From Neobacillus rhizosphaerae (lineage in GTDB: Bacteria; Bacillota; Bacilli; Bacillales; Cytobacillaceae): a DNA stretch of 40,739 bases. The notes beneath the pieces were generated by a model. That model was not told the origin of the DNA. It ran no database searches and was given only the letters and a program-made list of their open reading frames with translations. Within the stretch, counting starts at the first letter, position 1, and each line of letters opens with the position of its first letter. Made by a program: the position numbers and the translations under genes. Below, piece by piece: positions 1 to 8,108 of this stretch. The stretch is taken from contig NZ_CALBWS010000042.1 of the NCBI RefSeq assembly GCF_937468385.1, forward strand, positions 1-40,739, in the 5' to 3' direction.

Positions 1-120
1 TGTTTTTTTAATTGTTCCTTTAGGTACGAGGCCTCCAAGCGAAATGGGAATGAAGCGCGGAAGAAAAAAATACGCCACTACTTGGCAGAAAAAAGTCTAT
101 TTTATTGACAGAAGTCCATT

Positions 121-213
121 ATCCGCAAGTTGGCCACTTTATTCGCAAGTTACACCCTCTTATCCGCAAGTTGCACCACTTTTTACGCAAGTTACACCCC
201 CTTATCCGCAAGT
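121..213. repeat. 21-bp period direct repeat, five copies
   Basis: The heptamer CGCAAGT recurs at 124, 144, 165, 186 and 207, so the period is 20-21 bp. The unit reads roughly CGCAAGTTRCACCMCYTTAT. A 68-residue frame (44-250) runs through it and would encode a PQV-T-P-type repeat, but its start lacks a good ribosome site and the repeat alone keeps the frame open. I treat it as a non-coding intergenic repeat lying downstream of aceA. The rest of 1-120 shows nothing recognisable. Confidence 0.75.
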
Positions 214-228
214 AAGTGTGCGGCAACT

Positions 229-259
229 AAAAAATCCCTCCCTCCAATAGGAGAGAAGG
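229..259 (-). terminator. Rho-independent terminator after aceA
   Basis: On the minus strand a 10-bp stem (CCTTCTCTCC pairing with GGAGGGAGGG, with G-T wobbles) closes a TATT loop and is followed by ATTTTTTAG. It lies just past the aceA stop at 272. Confidence 0.8.
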
Positions 260-271
260 ATTACACTACAT

Positions 272-1561
272 TTATTTTTTAGTGGCACCCGTAAATTGTG
301 CCTCCTCAGTTGAACCTTTCAGTGCTGTGGTTGAAGATGTTCCACCTGTGATGACCATTGATACTTGGTCAAAGTAACCTGTACCAACCTCACGCTGGTG
401 GCGTGTAGCTGTATAGCCGTATTGCTCACTGTCGAATTCAGCTTGCTGCAATTCGGAGTAGGCTGCCATCCCGCGCTCTTTGTAGCCGTGAGCAAGCTCG
501 AACATACTGTGGTTCAAAGCATGGAAGCCGGCAAGGGTTACGAACTGGAACTTGTAGCCCATTTTTCCAAGCTCCTCTTGGAATGTAGCAATCGTTTCTT
601 CAGTGAGTTTCTTTTTCCAATTGAAGGATGGTGAGCAGTTATATGCTAGCAATTTACCCGGGAACTGTTCATGGATCGCTTCGGCAAATTGTTTTGCCTC
701 CTCAATGTTTGGCTCGGAGGTTTCACACCAAATGAGGTCCGCATAAGGTGCATACGCTAAACCACGAGCAATCGCTTGTTCAATTCCAGCGTTAACTCGG
801 AAGAAACCTTCCCCAGTCCGCTCACCAGTAATGAACGGTGCATCATTCATATCGATATCACTCGTAATTAAATCGGCAGCATTGGCATCCGTCCGGGCAA
901 CTAATACCGTTGGAACGCCCATGACGTCCGCTGCTAAACGTGCGGCAATCAAGTTGCGAACCGCCGTTTGTGTTGGTAACAATACTTTTCCGCCTAAGTG
1001 ACCACATTTTTTCTCAGAAGAAAGCTGATCTTCGAAATGCACGCCTGACGCACCCGCTTCAATCATTCCTTTCATTAATTCAAAGCAGTTTAACTGGCCA
1101 CCAAAGCCAGCTTCGGCATCAGCGATAATTGGAGCAAACCAATCAACGGAATTGTCTCCCTCTGAATGAGTGATTTGGTCCGCACGCTGCAATGCTTGAT
1201 TAATTCTTTTGACCACACTTGGAACACTGTTCGCTGGGTACAAGCTTTGGTCCGGATACATATGCCCCGAAAGGTTTGCATCTGCCGCCACCTGCCAGCC
1301 GCTTAAGTAGATGGCTTTCAGCCCTGCTTTAACCTGCTGCACTGCCTGATTTCCTGTTAACGCACCAAGGGCATTTACATAATCCTCTTCATTTAATAGC
1401 TTCCAAAGCTTTTCAGAGCCTACCCGTGCTAATGTATGTTCAATATCGACGGAACCGCGGAGCTTAATGACATCCTCTGGCGTATACGGTCTAGTAATCC
1501 CTTGCCAACGCTTATCTAATTCCCAGCTTTCCTGCAACATAGTTACTCTCGAATCAGTCAT
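272..1561 (-). CDS. aceA: Isocitrate lyase
   Basis: Cleaves isocitrate to glyoxylate and succinate, the first step of the glyoxylate bypass used for growth on acetate or fatty acids; cytoplasmic. The 429-residue protein has the active-site signature KKCGH at residues 184-188 (nucleophile Cys186) and the family's length for the short bacterial form. The start is the ATG at 1561, nine bases after AGGAGG; the in-frame TTG at 1567 is too close to that site. The gene lies about 70 bp downstream of malate synthase on the same strand, with a terminator after it, so aceB-aceA is probably one transcript. B. subtilis 168 lacks this pair, while other Bacillaceae have it. Identification is secure. Confidence 0.97.
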   Translation of the reverse strand: MTDSRVTMLQESWELDKRWQGITRPYTPEDVIKLRGSVDIEHTLARVGSEKLWKLLNEEDYVNALGALTGNQAVQQVKAGLKAIYLSGWQVAADANLSGHMYPDQSLYPANSVPSVVKRINQALQRADQITHSEGDNSVDWFAPIIADAEAGFGGQLNCFELMKGMIEAGASGVHFEDQLSSEKKCGHLGGKVLLPTQTAVRNLIAARLAADVMGVPTVLVARTDANAADLITSDIDMNDAPFITGERTGEGFFRVNAGIEQAIARGLAYAPYADLIWCETSEPNIEEAKQFAEAIHEQFPGKLLAYNCSPSFNWKKKLTEETIATFQEELGKMGYKFQFVTLAGFHALNHSMFELAHGYKERGMAAYSELQQAEFDSEQYGYTATRHQREVGTGYFDQVSMVITGGTSSTTALKGSTEEAQFTGATKK

Positions 1562-1630
1562 TTTCAAATTCCTCCTACCAATCTAGTAAAATGTATTTTT
1601 ATTAAAGCTTATAAAAAACATAGGCAACTT

Positions 1631-3223
1631 CTACAAAAGCTCATATCCAGGTAAAGTGATAAAGTCAACAAATTCATTTTTTAATATTAAACCGTCAAAT
1701 AATCTCACTGCTTCGTCAAACCTTCCTCCTTCATAGGCTTGTTCGCCGATTTCCTGCTTGATTTTTTCCAATTCCTCAAGTTTCAATTGCTCATACATCT
1801 CAGCCGTTACCTTCCTGCCATCGTTTAGGTTGCCTTTCGGGTGGCGAATCCACTGCCAAAGCTGGGACCGTGAAATTTCAGCTGTTGCCGCATCCTCCAT
1901 TAAATTGTAGATTGGCGCAGCTCCTCTTCCCGATAACCAGGAAGCCACATATTGAATGCCCACATTGATATTCGTACGGACACCTGCTTCGGTAATTGTT
2001 CCGCCGGGTACTTCAAGTAAATCCTGAGCGGTAACGGTGATTTTTTGCTGCTTGGCAGTATGAATCTGGTTCGCTATCGGCATTTCTCGGTTGAATACTT
2101 CTAACGCTACTGGCACAAGCCCAGGGTGTGCTACCCATGTACCATCATGACCGTCATGGGCTTCCCGCTCTTTATCAACGCGAACTTTTCCGAATGCTTC
2201 TTCATTTGCCTGCGGATTATTGCGAATTGGAATTTGAGCAGCCATTCCCCCCATCGCTGGGGCCTTGCGGCGATGACAGGTTTGAATCGTTAGTAAAGAG
2301 TACGAACGCATAAACGGTGCGGTCATCGTTACCTGGGAACGATCCGGAAGAATGACATCATCGTTGTTACGTAACTTTTTCAAGTAACTGAAAATATAAT
2401 CCCATCTGCCACAGTTCAAACCGGCGGAGTGTTCCTTTAGCTCATATAAAATTTCATTCATCTCAAACGCAGCCATGATCGTTTCGATTAAGACGGTTGC
2501 TTTAATGGTACTTTGAGCAATTCCAAGTCTCTCCTGTGCATAGACAAATACATCATTCCAAAGTCGTGCTTCCAGGTGGCTTTCAAGCTTTGGCAGGTAA
2601 AAATAAGGACCCGATCCTCTTGCTAATAAATTTTTTACATTATGGAAAAAGTACATTCCAAAGTCGAAAAAACCTCCTGAGATTGGTTTACCGTTCAATA
2701 ACACATGTTTTTCTTCTAAGTGAAGACCGCGGGCCCGTACGAACAGTACTGCTGTTTCCTCATTTAGCACATATTTTTTCCCATTCGGATTTTCAAAACT
2801 AACCGTCCGATTTACTGCATCTCGTAAGTTGATTTGTCCCTCGATGATATTTTCCCATGTCGGTGAAGTGGCATCCTCGAAATCGGCCATAAATACCTTT
2901 GCACCTGAATTCAGAGCATTGATGACCATTTTGCGATCTGTAGGTCCGGTAATTTCGACCCGGCGGTCTTGAAGGTCTTGCGGCAGTGGCGCAATCGTCC
3001 AGTCGCCATTTCGGATCTGCTTTGTCTCAGGAAGGAAATCCGGCAATTTTCCTTGATTGATTTCCTTTTGGCGTTTTTGCCTGGACTGTAACAGTTCCAC
3101 TCTTCTTGCGCCAAAGTTTTGCTCTAATTCTTCAATGAAATTCAATGCTTCGGGTGTCAAAATTTCTTCATACTGGGCTTTCAGAGCCCCAACCACTTCA
3201 ATACCTGTCGTCTGAGTCGACAT
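1631..3223 (-). CDS. aceB: Malate synthase A
   Basis: Condenses glyoxylate with acetyl-CoA to malate, completing the glyoxylate bypass with AceA. The 530 residues match the malate synthase A form. Visible family blocks are MADFEDATSPTWEN near 112, PKLESHLEARLWND near 211, VLIETI near 244 and CGRWDYIFSYLKK near 271, which supply the catalytic Glu and the Mg-binding acidic residues. The ATG at 3223 follows AGAGGTGATG at good spacing. It is first in the aceB-aceA unit; a candidate promoter with a TATAAT -10 lies about 50 bp upstream. I saw no clear cre site here, although the pathway is commonly repressed by good carbon sources. Confidence 0.97.
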   Translation of the reverse strand: MSTQTTGIEVVGALKAQYEEILTPEALNFIEELEQNFGARRVELLQSRQKRQKEINQGKLPDFLPETKQIRNGDWTIAPLPQDLQDRRVEITGPTDRKMVINALNSGAKVFMADFEDATSPTWENIIEGQINLRDAVNRTVSFENPNGKKYVLNEETAVLFVRARGLHLEEKHVLLNGKPISGGFFDFGMYFFHNVKNLLARGSGPYFYLPKLESHLEARLWNDVFVYAQERLGIAQSTIKATVLIETIMAAFEMNEILYELKEHSAGLNCGRWDYIFSYLKKLRNNDDVILPDRSQVTMTAPFMRSYSLLTIQTCHRRKAPAMGGMAAQIPIRNNPQANEEAFGKVRVDKEREAHDGHDGTWVAHPGLVPVALEVFNREMPIANQIHTAKQQKITVTAQDLLEVPGGTITEAGVRTNINVGIQYVASWLSGRGAAPIYNLMEDAATAEISRSQLWQWIRHPKGNLNDGRKVTAEMYEQLKLEELEKIKQEIGEQAYEGGRFDEAVRLFDGLILKNEFVDFITLPGYELL

Positions 3224-3271
3224 GAATTACATCACCTCTTTGTTATAATACAATTACCTTTATAGTTTTGT

Positions 3272-3300
3272 ATTATATAACACATTTTTCAAAAGTGGAA
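3272..3300 (-). promoter_or_regulatory. Candidate aceB promoter
   Basis: A perfect TATAAT -10 lies at 3272-3277 on the minus strand, 17 bp from a poor -35 (TTCCAC, 3295-3300). The weak -35 suggests that an activator or a regulated promoter is involved. Nothing else in the 220-bp gap to the divergent GNAT gene could be assigned with confidence. Confidence 0.5.
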
Positions 3301-3442
3301 CTACTTTTCTGAAAGTTTTATAAAAATAGGTAAAATTCCCCTATTGATATATAGTTAATTTTATAAAGATAGTTCAAAGAGCGTGATATATATCGTTTTT
3401 ATCTAATGAGTATTCTGACCTATAGGGGCGAGGAGGTGCGTT

Positions 3443-3922
3443 ATGCAGTTATTTGTGAGGGAAATGGATGATATTTTCGCAGAGGAAATATTAAATTGGA
3501 GCTATGATGCACCTTATGACTTTTATAACAATGAGTTCAGCGTGGACGCACGAAGTGAATTGCTAAATAACTCATATTTTGCAATTTTAGATCAGCAAGA
3601 AGAGTTAATTGGATTTTTCTGTATCGGAGAATCAGCAAAGGTACCGAATGGAACCTATTTTAGCGCTTATCCTCAAGATTACATAGATGTCGGCATTGGA
3701 ATGAATCCAATGTTTACAGGTAAAGGGTTAGGGCTTTTATTTTTTTCATACATCCTTAATCATATTAGAGAAGTGCACGGTCCCTGCCCTATCCGCCTTA
3801 CCGTGGCAGCGTTTAATACCCGGGCTATCCATCTTTACGAAAAACTTGGTTTTGTGAAGGAAATGGAGTTTTGTCAAAAGGAAATTGTATTTAAAACTAT
3901 GATTAGGAAACTTCCTAGATAA
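3443..3922 (+). CDS. GNAT-family N-acetyltransferase
   Basis: A 159-residue single-domain GNAT protein that transfers an acetyl group from acetyl-CoA to an unknown amine. The acetyl-CoA loop is visible as FTGKGLG at residues 91-97 (the family's Q/RxxGxG/A motif). The C-terminal motif with N125, A128 and YEKLGF at 132-137 is typical of RimI-like members. The start is the ATG at 3443, four bases after AGGAGGTG. It is transcribed divergently from aceB and has no partner gene; on its 3' side lies the large 52-bp repeat tract. The substrate cannot be told from sequence; protein, polyamine and antibiotic targets all remain possible. Confidence 0.9.
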   Translation: MQLFVREMDDIFAEEILNWSYDAPYDFYNNEFSVDARSELLNNSYFAILDQQEELIGFFCIGESAKVPNGTYFSAYPQDYIDVGIGMNPMFTGKGLGLLFFSYILNHIREVHGPCPIRLTVAAFNTRAIHLYEKLGFVKEMEFCQKEIVFKTMIRKLPR

Positions 3923-3927
3923 TTAAT

Positions 3928-4250
3928 CGGACGTAGAGCGGTTCTACATCGGCTTTTGCTCTCTTTTTTCGGGCGAATGCCTACGTAGAGCACTTCTACA
4001 TCGGCTTTTGCTCTCTTTTTTCGGACGAATACCTACGTAGAGCACTTCTACTTCGGCTTTTGCTCTCTTTTTTCGGACGAATACCTACGTAGAGCGCTTC
4101 TACTTCGGCTTTTGCTCTCTTTTTTCGGGAGAGTACCTACGTAGAGCACTTCTACTTCGGCTTTTCCTCTCTTTTTTCGGGCGAAGGCCTACGTAGAGCA
4201 CTTCTACATCGGCTTTTGCTCTCTTTTTTCAAGCGAATGCCTACGTAGAG
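3928..4250. repeat. 52-bp tandem array, unit A, first block
   Basis: The unit CCTACGTAGAGCACTTCTAC plus about 32 pyrimidine-rich bases starts at 3980, 4032, 4084, 4136, 4188 and 4240, an exact 52-bp period; a diverged first copy sits at about 3928. Each unit opens with an inverted repeat GTAGA-N5-TCTAC. It contains no plausible ribosome sites or genes. The last unit is broken after 11 bases, where unit B begins. Confidence 0.92.
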
Positions 4251-4796
4251 CACCAATAGCCTTCATTAGTTACCACTTTTTCGTTTTTTCCTCGATTTCA
4301 GTCACCAATGGTCTTCATTGGTTACCACTTTTTCTTTTTTCCTCGATTTCGGTCACCAATAGTCTTCATTGGTTACCACTTTTTCTTTTTTCCTCGATTT
4401 CAGTCACCAATGGTCTTCATTGGTTACCACTTTTTCGTTTTTTCCTCGATTCCGGTCACCAATAGCCTTCATTAGTTACCACTTTTTCGTTTTTTCCTCG
4501 ATTTCGGTCACCAATAGTCTTCATTGGTTACCACTTTTTCGTTTCCCCCTTGATTCCGGTAACCAATAGTCTTCATTGGTTACCACTTTTTCGTTTCCCC
4601 CTTGATTCCGGTCACCAATAGCCTTCATTGGTTACCACTTTTTCGTTTCCCCCTTGATTCCGGTCACCAATAGTCTTCATTAGTTACCACTTTTTCGTTT
4701 TTCCTCGATTTCGGTCACCAATGGTCTTCATTGGTTACCACTTTTTCGTTTCCCCCTCGATTCCGGTCACCAATAGTCTTCATTGGTTAGAGAATG
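4251..4796. repeat. 52-bp tandem array, unit B
   Basis: Eleven copies of a unit beginning CACCAAT start at 4251, 4303, 4354, 4405, 4457, 4509, 4561, 4613, 4665, 4716 and 4768, spaced 51 or 52 bp. Each opens with an inverted repeat ACCAAT(G/A)-N4/5-CATTGGT followed by a pyrimidine-rich tail. The primary sequence differs from unit A, but length and layout (a 20-nt hairpin plus a 32-nt Y-rich tail) are the same. Short open frames here, such as 4369-4569, come from the repeat. Confidence 0.92.
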
Positions 4797-4890
4797 CCTA
4801 CGTAGAGCACTTCTACTTCGGCTTTTGCTCTCTTTTTGCATGAGAATGCCTACGTAGCGCACTTCTACTTCGGCTTTTCCTCTCTTTATG
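4797..4890. repeat. 52-bp tandem array, unit A, second block
   Basis: Unit A returns after the unit B block, with starts at 4797 and 4849 (52 bp apart), and then decays into non-repeat sequence. So the B block is flanked on both sides by A. Confidence 0.88.
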
Positions 4891-4971
4891 ACCGAAGAAC
4901 GCATACAAAGATCCTTTCTTCGGGCAAAATGAATACCAAAAATCCCCCCTAAAAAGAAGTATTTTCTTTCT

Positions 4972-5006
4972 AAAAAAGCGGCACCTCCCATTGAAGGTAT
5001 CCGCTT
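4972..5006 (-). terminator. Rho-independent terminator of the nirB-sirC operon
   Basis: On the minus strand AAGCGG-AT-ACCTTC pairs with GGAGGT-GC-CGCTT across an AATG loop, followed by TTTTTT. It begins at the end of sirC. Confidence 0.85.
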
Positions 5007-5624
5007 TTAAATCATCTTTTCGTATAACTGCTGAAAATCAACTTCCCGATTGTTGCTGTTTAAAAACTCTGGACTAACAATCGCTGTTAAAAGTTTTCTT
5101 TTTAATGTGGCATCTGCTACTTCCTGTAGAATCCATTGCCGTTTTAAAAAAAGAAAGTCCAAATACTCCTCATATGTCTCATCAAATTGCTGCTCTAGCT
5201 GCTCACGAATTTTCCTGGCAAGCATTGGACTCGCACCGCCGGTTGCAACAGCTATGCTTAAGCGTCCACGTTGAAAATAGGATGGCAGATGAAAGTCCGA
5301 TCCATCTGGATCATCAGCTATCGTGACAAGCTGGTGACACCCCGCTGAATCTTTAATTTGCTGGTTTAATGTCGTATCATTTGTTGCCACAAAAATCAGA
5401 AACGCATCTTTCAAATCATCTTGGGAAAATAGCCTTTGCTGCCAATCAAGTTTGCCTTCATCTGCAAGCCTTTTAAGCTCATCCGTTGCCTCCGGGCTAA
5501 TCATCATCACCCGTGCCCCTGTCTCAAGCAGACCGGTTACTTTCCGCTCAGCCACTTTTCCGCCGCCAACCACTACTACCTTTTTCCCTTCAAGCCGTAA
5601 CATAATCGGATAATTTGTGATCAT
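5007..5624 (-). CDS. sirC: Precorrin-2 dehydrogenase (siroheme synthase, NAD-dependent)
   Basis: Oxidises precorrin-2 to sirohydrochlorin with NAD+, the second step of siroheme synthesis. The protein is 205 residues. The N-terminal Rossmann fold shows VVVVGGGKVAERK at about 16-28, and GRLSIAVATGGASPMLAR is the typical family block. I chose the ATG at 5624, preceded by GAGGTGGGG; a GTG at 5636 is also in frame. The first 35 bases overlap the end of sirB, so translation is probably coupled. It is the last gene of the nitrite reductase/siroheme operon, next to the terminator. It is the B. subtilis YlnF/SirC type and lacks the methylase domain of CysG. Confidence 0.93.
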   Translation of the reverse strand: MITNYPIMLRLEGKKVVVVGGGKVAERKVTGLLETGARVMMISPEATDELKRLADEGKLDWQQRLFSQDDLKDAFLIFVATNDTTLNQQIKDSAGCHQLVTIADDPDGSDFHLPSYFQRGRLSIAVATGGASPMLARKIREQLEQQFDETYEEYLDFLFLKRQWILQEVADATLKRKLLTAIVSPEFLNSNNREVDFQQLYEKMI

Positions 5625-6312
5625 TCCCCACCTCACTGGTTCGTTTTTCGATTAGCGATATTAATTTATCATCAAAACCAACCGGGCTGCAAAAAATCAT
5701 CCCGTCTGTCTTATCGAGTTCTTTCTTTATTTTGATGTTATATCCTCCGGAAAACAAGAAGTGAGGAAGAATATAAACCTTCTGACCCAAAAGCCTTTCC
5801 GCCGTTTCATGATAAAAAGGAGAAGTGGTTAAGTAGGCAGTGTGAACAGCTCTGTCAATTTTCTTAGCTAAACGTTTTGCTAGTTTTTCAAATTCAACCT
5901 CCGCTTCAGGTACCCGGCTACCGTGCCCCACCAGCAATACCGTCTCTTCTTCTCGTTTCGCAAAACCAGCCTCGGCCAACCGGGTGACAAGAATCTCAGT
6001 CATGATGTCATCAACACCAAGTGGTTTCCCATAATGGCATACAATGTTTTGATGTTTTTCCAATTCAACTGGAATATCAATGTTTGCATGAATACCCGGC
6101 AACAAGAAAACAGGGACAACTTTGATCTCATCTGCCCCTTGTTCAATACACCTTGCAATCGCCTGATTGATCGATGGTTCGGCATGTTCAAGATATCCAT
6201 AGGCTTGGATGGCAGCAGTAGACTGCTCCATTACCTTTTTGATAAAAATACGAAACTTCTCGTTAGCGGCTTCCCTTCTGCTTCCATGGGCAATATAAAT
6301 GATAGCCTCCAT
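5590..6312 (-). CDS. sirB: Sirohydrochlorin ferrochelatase
   Basis: Inserts Fe2+ into sirohydrochlorin, the last step of siroheme synthesis. The 240-residue protein contains two CbiX/SirB half-domains. The first has IAHGSR (His9) and PVFLLPGIHANIDIP (His75), the expected metal-binding histidines; the second begins at LLVGHGSR (His130). It starts three bases after the nasF stop, using a modest GAGGAT site inside the nasF end. A CbiX-type cobaltochelatase would look similar, but the neighbours make siroheme the likely product: methylase/HemD before it, precorrin-2 dehydrogenase after it, and a siroheme enzyme leading the operon. Confidence 0.92.
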   Translation of the reverse strand: MEAIIYIAHGSRREAANEKFRIFIKKVMEQSTAAIQAYGYLEHAEPSINQAIARCIEQGADEIKVVPVFLLPGIHANIDIPVELEKHQNIVCHYGKPLGVDDIMTEILVTRLAEAGFAKREEETVLLVGHGSRVPEAEVEFEKLAKRLAKKIDRAVHTAYLTTSPFYHETAERLLGQKVYILPHFLFSGGYNIKIKKELDKTDGMIFCSPVGFDDKLISLIEKRTSEVGNDHKLSDYVTA

Positions 6313-6314
6313 GC

Positions 6315-7763
6315 CTACACATCCTCAACTTGCTTTGCTGCCAAGAATTCAACCAAGGCTTCTTTTGTTGCCTTTTTTGGCATTCCTATTGACCGAAGAC
6401 CAAAGTCCATAACTGCATCGATTGTTTGGTTTCCCATACTGACAACCTGTACATTCGTTAAGAGCTCCTCAGCGCTTATGCCACATTCTCTTAATCCTTC
6501 CACAAACGGTTCAACGGACCCACTGCTAGGGAATACCACTGTATCGATATCCGCTTCCTCTAGCATTCTTTTAAAAATAGGAACGAATTTAAAGTCTAGC
6601 TCTTTCTTGCTGGTGATTAATATATCTGCATTTCTATATTCTTTTTTCAACGTGCTGTCATCACCGACAATGAGCAAGTCACCTGACTCTGGCATTTCCT
6701 CTGAGAGCTTTGCGATAACCCCTCTTTCCTTTAATGCCTTAATCGATTTAATAGATGCTCCATAGAAATCTGCACGTATTTTTCGAATATCCATTCCACT
6801 TTCTATTACAGTTGTAAAAAATTCAGCAACATTTTCTGGTGAAGCAAAAAAAATTTTTTCATAGCTTGTCACTTTTGCTAGATTAATAGGTAGCTTGACC
6901 TTTTTCCATTTCGGAAATTCAATTACATCTGCACCTTGATCCATCAATTCCCTTGCTAATTCACTAGGGCCGGCACTCGTTCGAGCAAGCAATATTTGTC
7001 GGCCATACAACAGCTTTTTCTCAAACCAGCTGATTTTTTCCCGAAGAGCAATGACCTCCCCGACAAGGATAATCGCAGGATTACTGAATTTCTCCTCCAA
7101 GACCTTTGCAGAAATATCTGCAAGAGTACCTTGCAAAGTCTTTTGGCGGCCGAATGTACCCCACTGAATTAAAATAACCGGTGTGGTTGATGGTTTTCCA
7201 TAACGCAATAGGTTCTCACAAATAAACGGCAAATTTCCGACTCCCATGTAAAAAGCAATCGTATCCACACTGCGAGCAAGGCCTTCCCAATCAAGCAAAG
7301 GCTTTCCCTCTTTCGACTTGTCATGTGCCGTTACCACTGCGAAGGATTCAGCATATTCACGATGGGTTACAGGAATTCCCGCATAAAGAGGGGCTGCAAT
7401 CCCCGATGAAATGCCAGGAACGATTTCAAAAGGAATTTCGTATTGTACAAGAGCTGCCGCTTCTTCACCAACGCGGCCAAAAACGCCAGGGTCACCGCCT
7501 TTTAAACGAACGACTGTTTTTCCGGCTAATGCCTTTTCAACCAAAAGGTCGTTGATGTTTTCTTGGCGTAAAATATGACGGTCAGGTAGTTTGCCACAGT
7601 AAATCAGTTCACAATCGTCCACGGCGAAATCCAATAGCTTTGGGTTAGCAAGACGGTCATATAATATCACTTCGGCTTGCTTAATGGCTTCCAATCCTTT
7701 AACGGTGATTAAACCAATATCCCCTGGTCCTGCTCCTACTAAAAATACTTTTCCTGCTTTCAT
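6315..7763 (-). CDS. nasF: Uroporphyrinogen-III C-methyltransferase fused to uroporphyrinogen-III synthase domain
   Basis: Two domains in 482 residues. Residues 1-245 are a SUMT (CobA) methylase, with the SAM-binding LVGAGPGDIGLIT at 8-20 and RLKGGDPGVFGR in the middle; it turns uroporphyrinogen III into precorrin-2. From about 250 onward (GRQILLARTSAGPSELA) the sequence is HemD-like, the domain that closes the tetrapyrrole ring. B. subtilis NasF has the same layout and almost the same length. AAGGAGG lies seven bases before the ATG at 7763; the ATG at 7766 is also possible. It lies 22 bp after nirD and 2 bp before sirB. Whether the HemD half is active cannot be told by eye. Confidence 0.93.
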   Translation of the reverse strand: MKAGKVFLVGAGPGDIGLITVKGLEAIKQAEVILYDRLANPKLLDFAVDDCELIYCGKLPDRHILRQENINDLLVEKALAGKTVVRLKGGDPGVFGRVGEEAAALVQYEIPFEIVPGISSGIAAPLYAGIPVTHREYAESFAVVTAHDKSKEGKPLLDWEGLARSVDTIAFYMGVGNLPFICENLLRYGKPSTTPVILIQWGTFGRQKTLQGTLADISAKVLEEKFSNPAIILVGEVIALREKISWFEKKLLYGRQILLARTSAGPSELARELMDQGADVIEFPKWKKVKLPINLAKVTSYEKIFFASPENVAEFFTTVIESGMDIRKIRADFYGASIKSIKALKERGVIAKLSEEMPESGDLLIVGDDSTLKKEYRNADILITSKKELDFKFVPIFKRMLEEADIDTVVFPSSGSVEPFVEGLRECGISAEELLTNVQVVSMGNQTIDAVMDFGLRSIGMPKKATKEALVEFLAAKQVEDV

Positions 7764-7787
7764 CATGCAGCCTCCTTCCCTGTTGTT

Positions 7788-8108
7788 CTATAAAACGATA
7801 AAAACGATATCCTCATGTATTTCCACTTGAAAAGTCGTTACTTGGCCATCGTCCGGTGCCTGCACCTTACCATCTATTAACGAGATTTTCCAATCAAAGA
7901 CGGGACAGTAAACAAATTCGCCGCTGACAAGTCCCTCCGAAAGGACCCCACCTTTTGGGTGAGGACTGCGGTTTTCAAGTGCATAAACGTTACCGTTTGA
8001 GATTTTAAATAAAGCAATTTCTTTGTCATCCATTTTAATAGAATAGCCCGCCCTAGCCTTTAAATTCGAATAGTTTGCTACTGGAATTCGGGTCAGCGTT
8101 TTGATCAT
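7788..8108 (-). CDS. nirD: Nitrite reductase (NADH) small subunit
   Basis: A 106-residue Rieske-fold subunit that accompanies the large subunit NirB in cytoplasmic reduction of nitrite to ammonium. The fold's two loops are clear (ENRSPHPKGG at 46-54, YCPVFDWKI at 67-75). However, the classic CxH and Cx2H cluster ligands are only half present: Ser48 replaces the first Cys and Phe71 replaces the second His. An iron-sulfur cluster is therefore unlikely and the role is probably structural, as reported for NirD of enterobacteria. The start ATG at 8108 overlaps the nirB stop by four bases (ATGA), with AGGGAGTG before it. Confidence 0.95.
   Translation of the reverse strand: MIKTLTRIPVANYSNLKARAGYSIKMDDKEIALFKISNGNVYALENRSPHPKGGVLSEGLVSGEFVYCPVFDWKISLIDGKVQAPDDGQVTTFQVEIHEDIVFIVL

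Noticed and set aside
44..250. 68-residue gene with PQV-T-P repeats
   Set aside because: No ribosome binding site with suitable spacing, frame kept open by 21-bp repeats, and it ends in the aceA terminator.
3301..3442. Promoter of the GNAT gene
   Set aside because: TTGATA and TATAAA-like hexamers are present but with poor spacing; the region is simply AT-rich.
4369..4569. Repeat-encoded 66-residue protein
   Set aside because: The open frame is produced by the unit B repeat alone; no ribosome site and no protein-like composition.
3928..4890. CRISPR array
   Set aside because: Whole 52-bp units repeat, including the part that would be the spacer; there are no unique spacers and no cas genes nearby.
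5923..6765. 280-residue plus-strand frame
   Set aside because: Lies antisense across sirB and nasF, whose protein motifs are clear; it is a mirror of codon usage.
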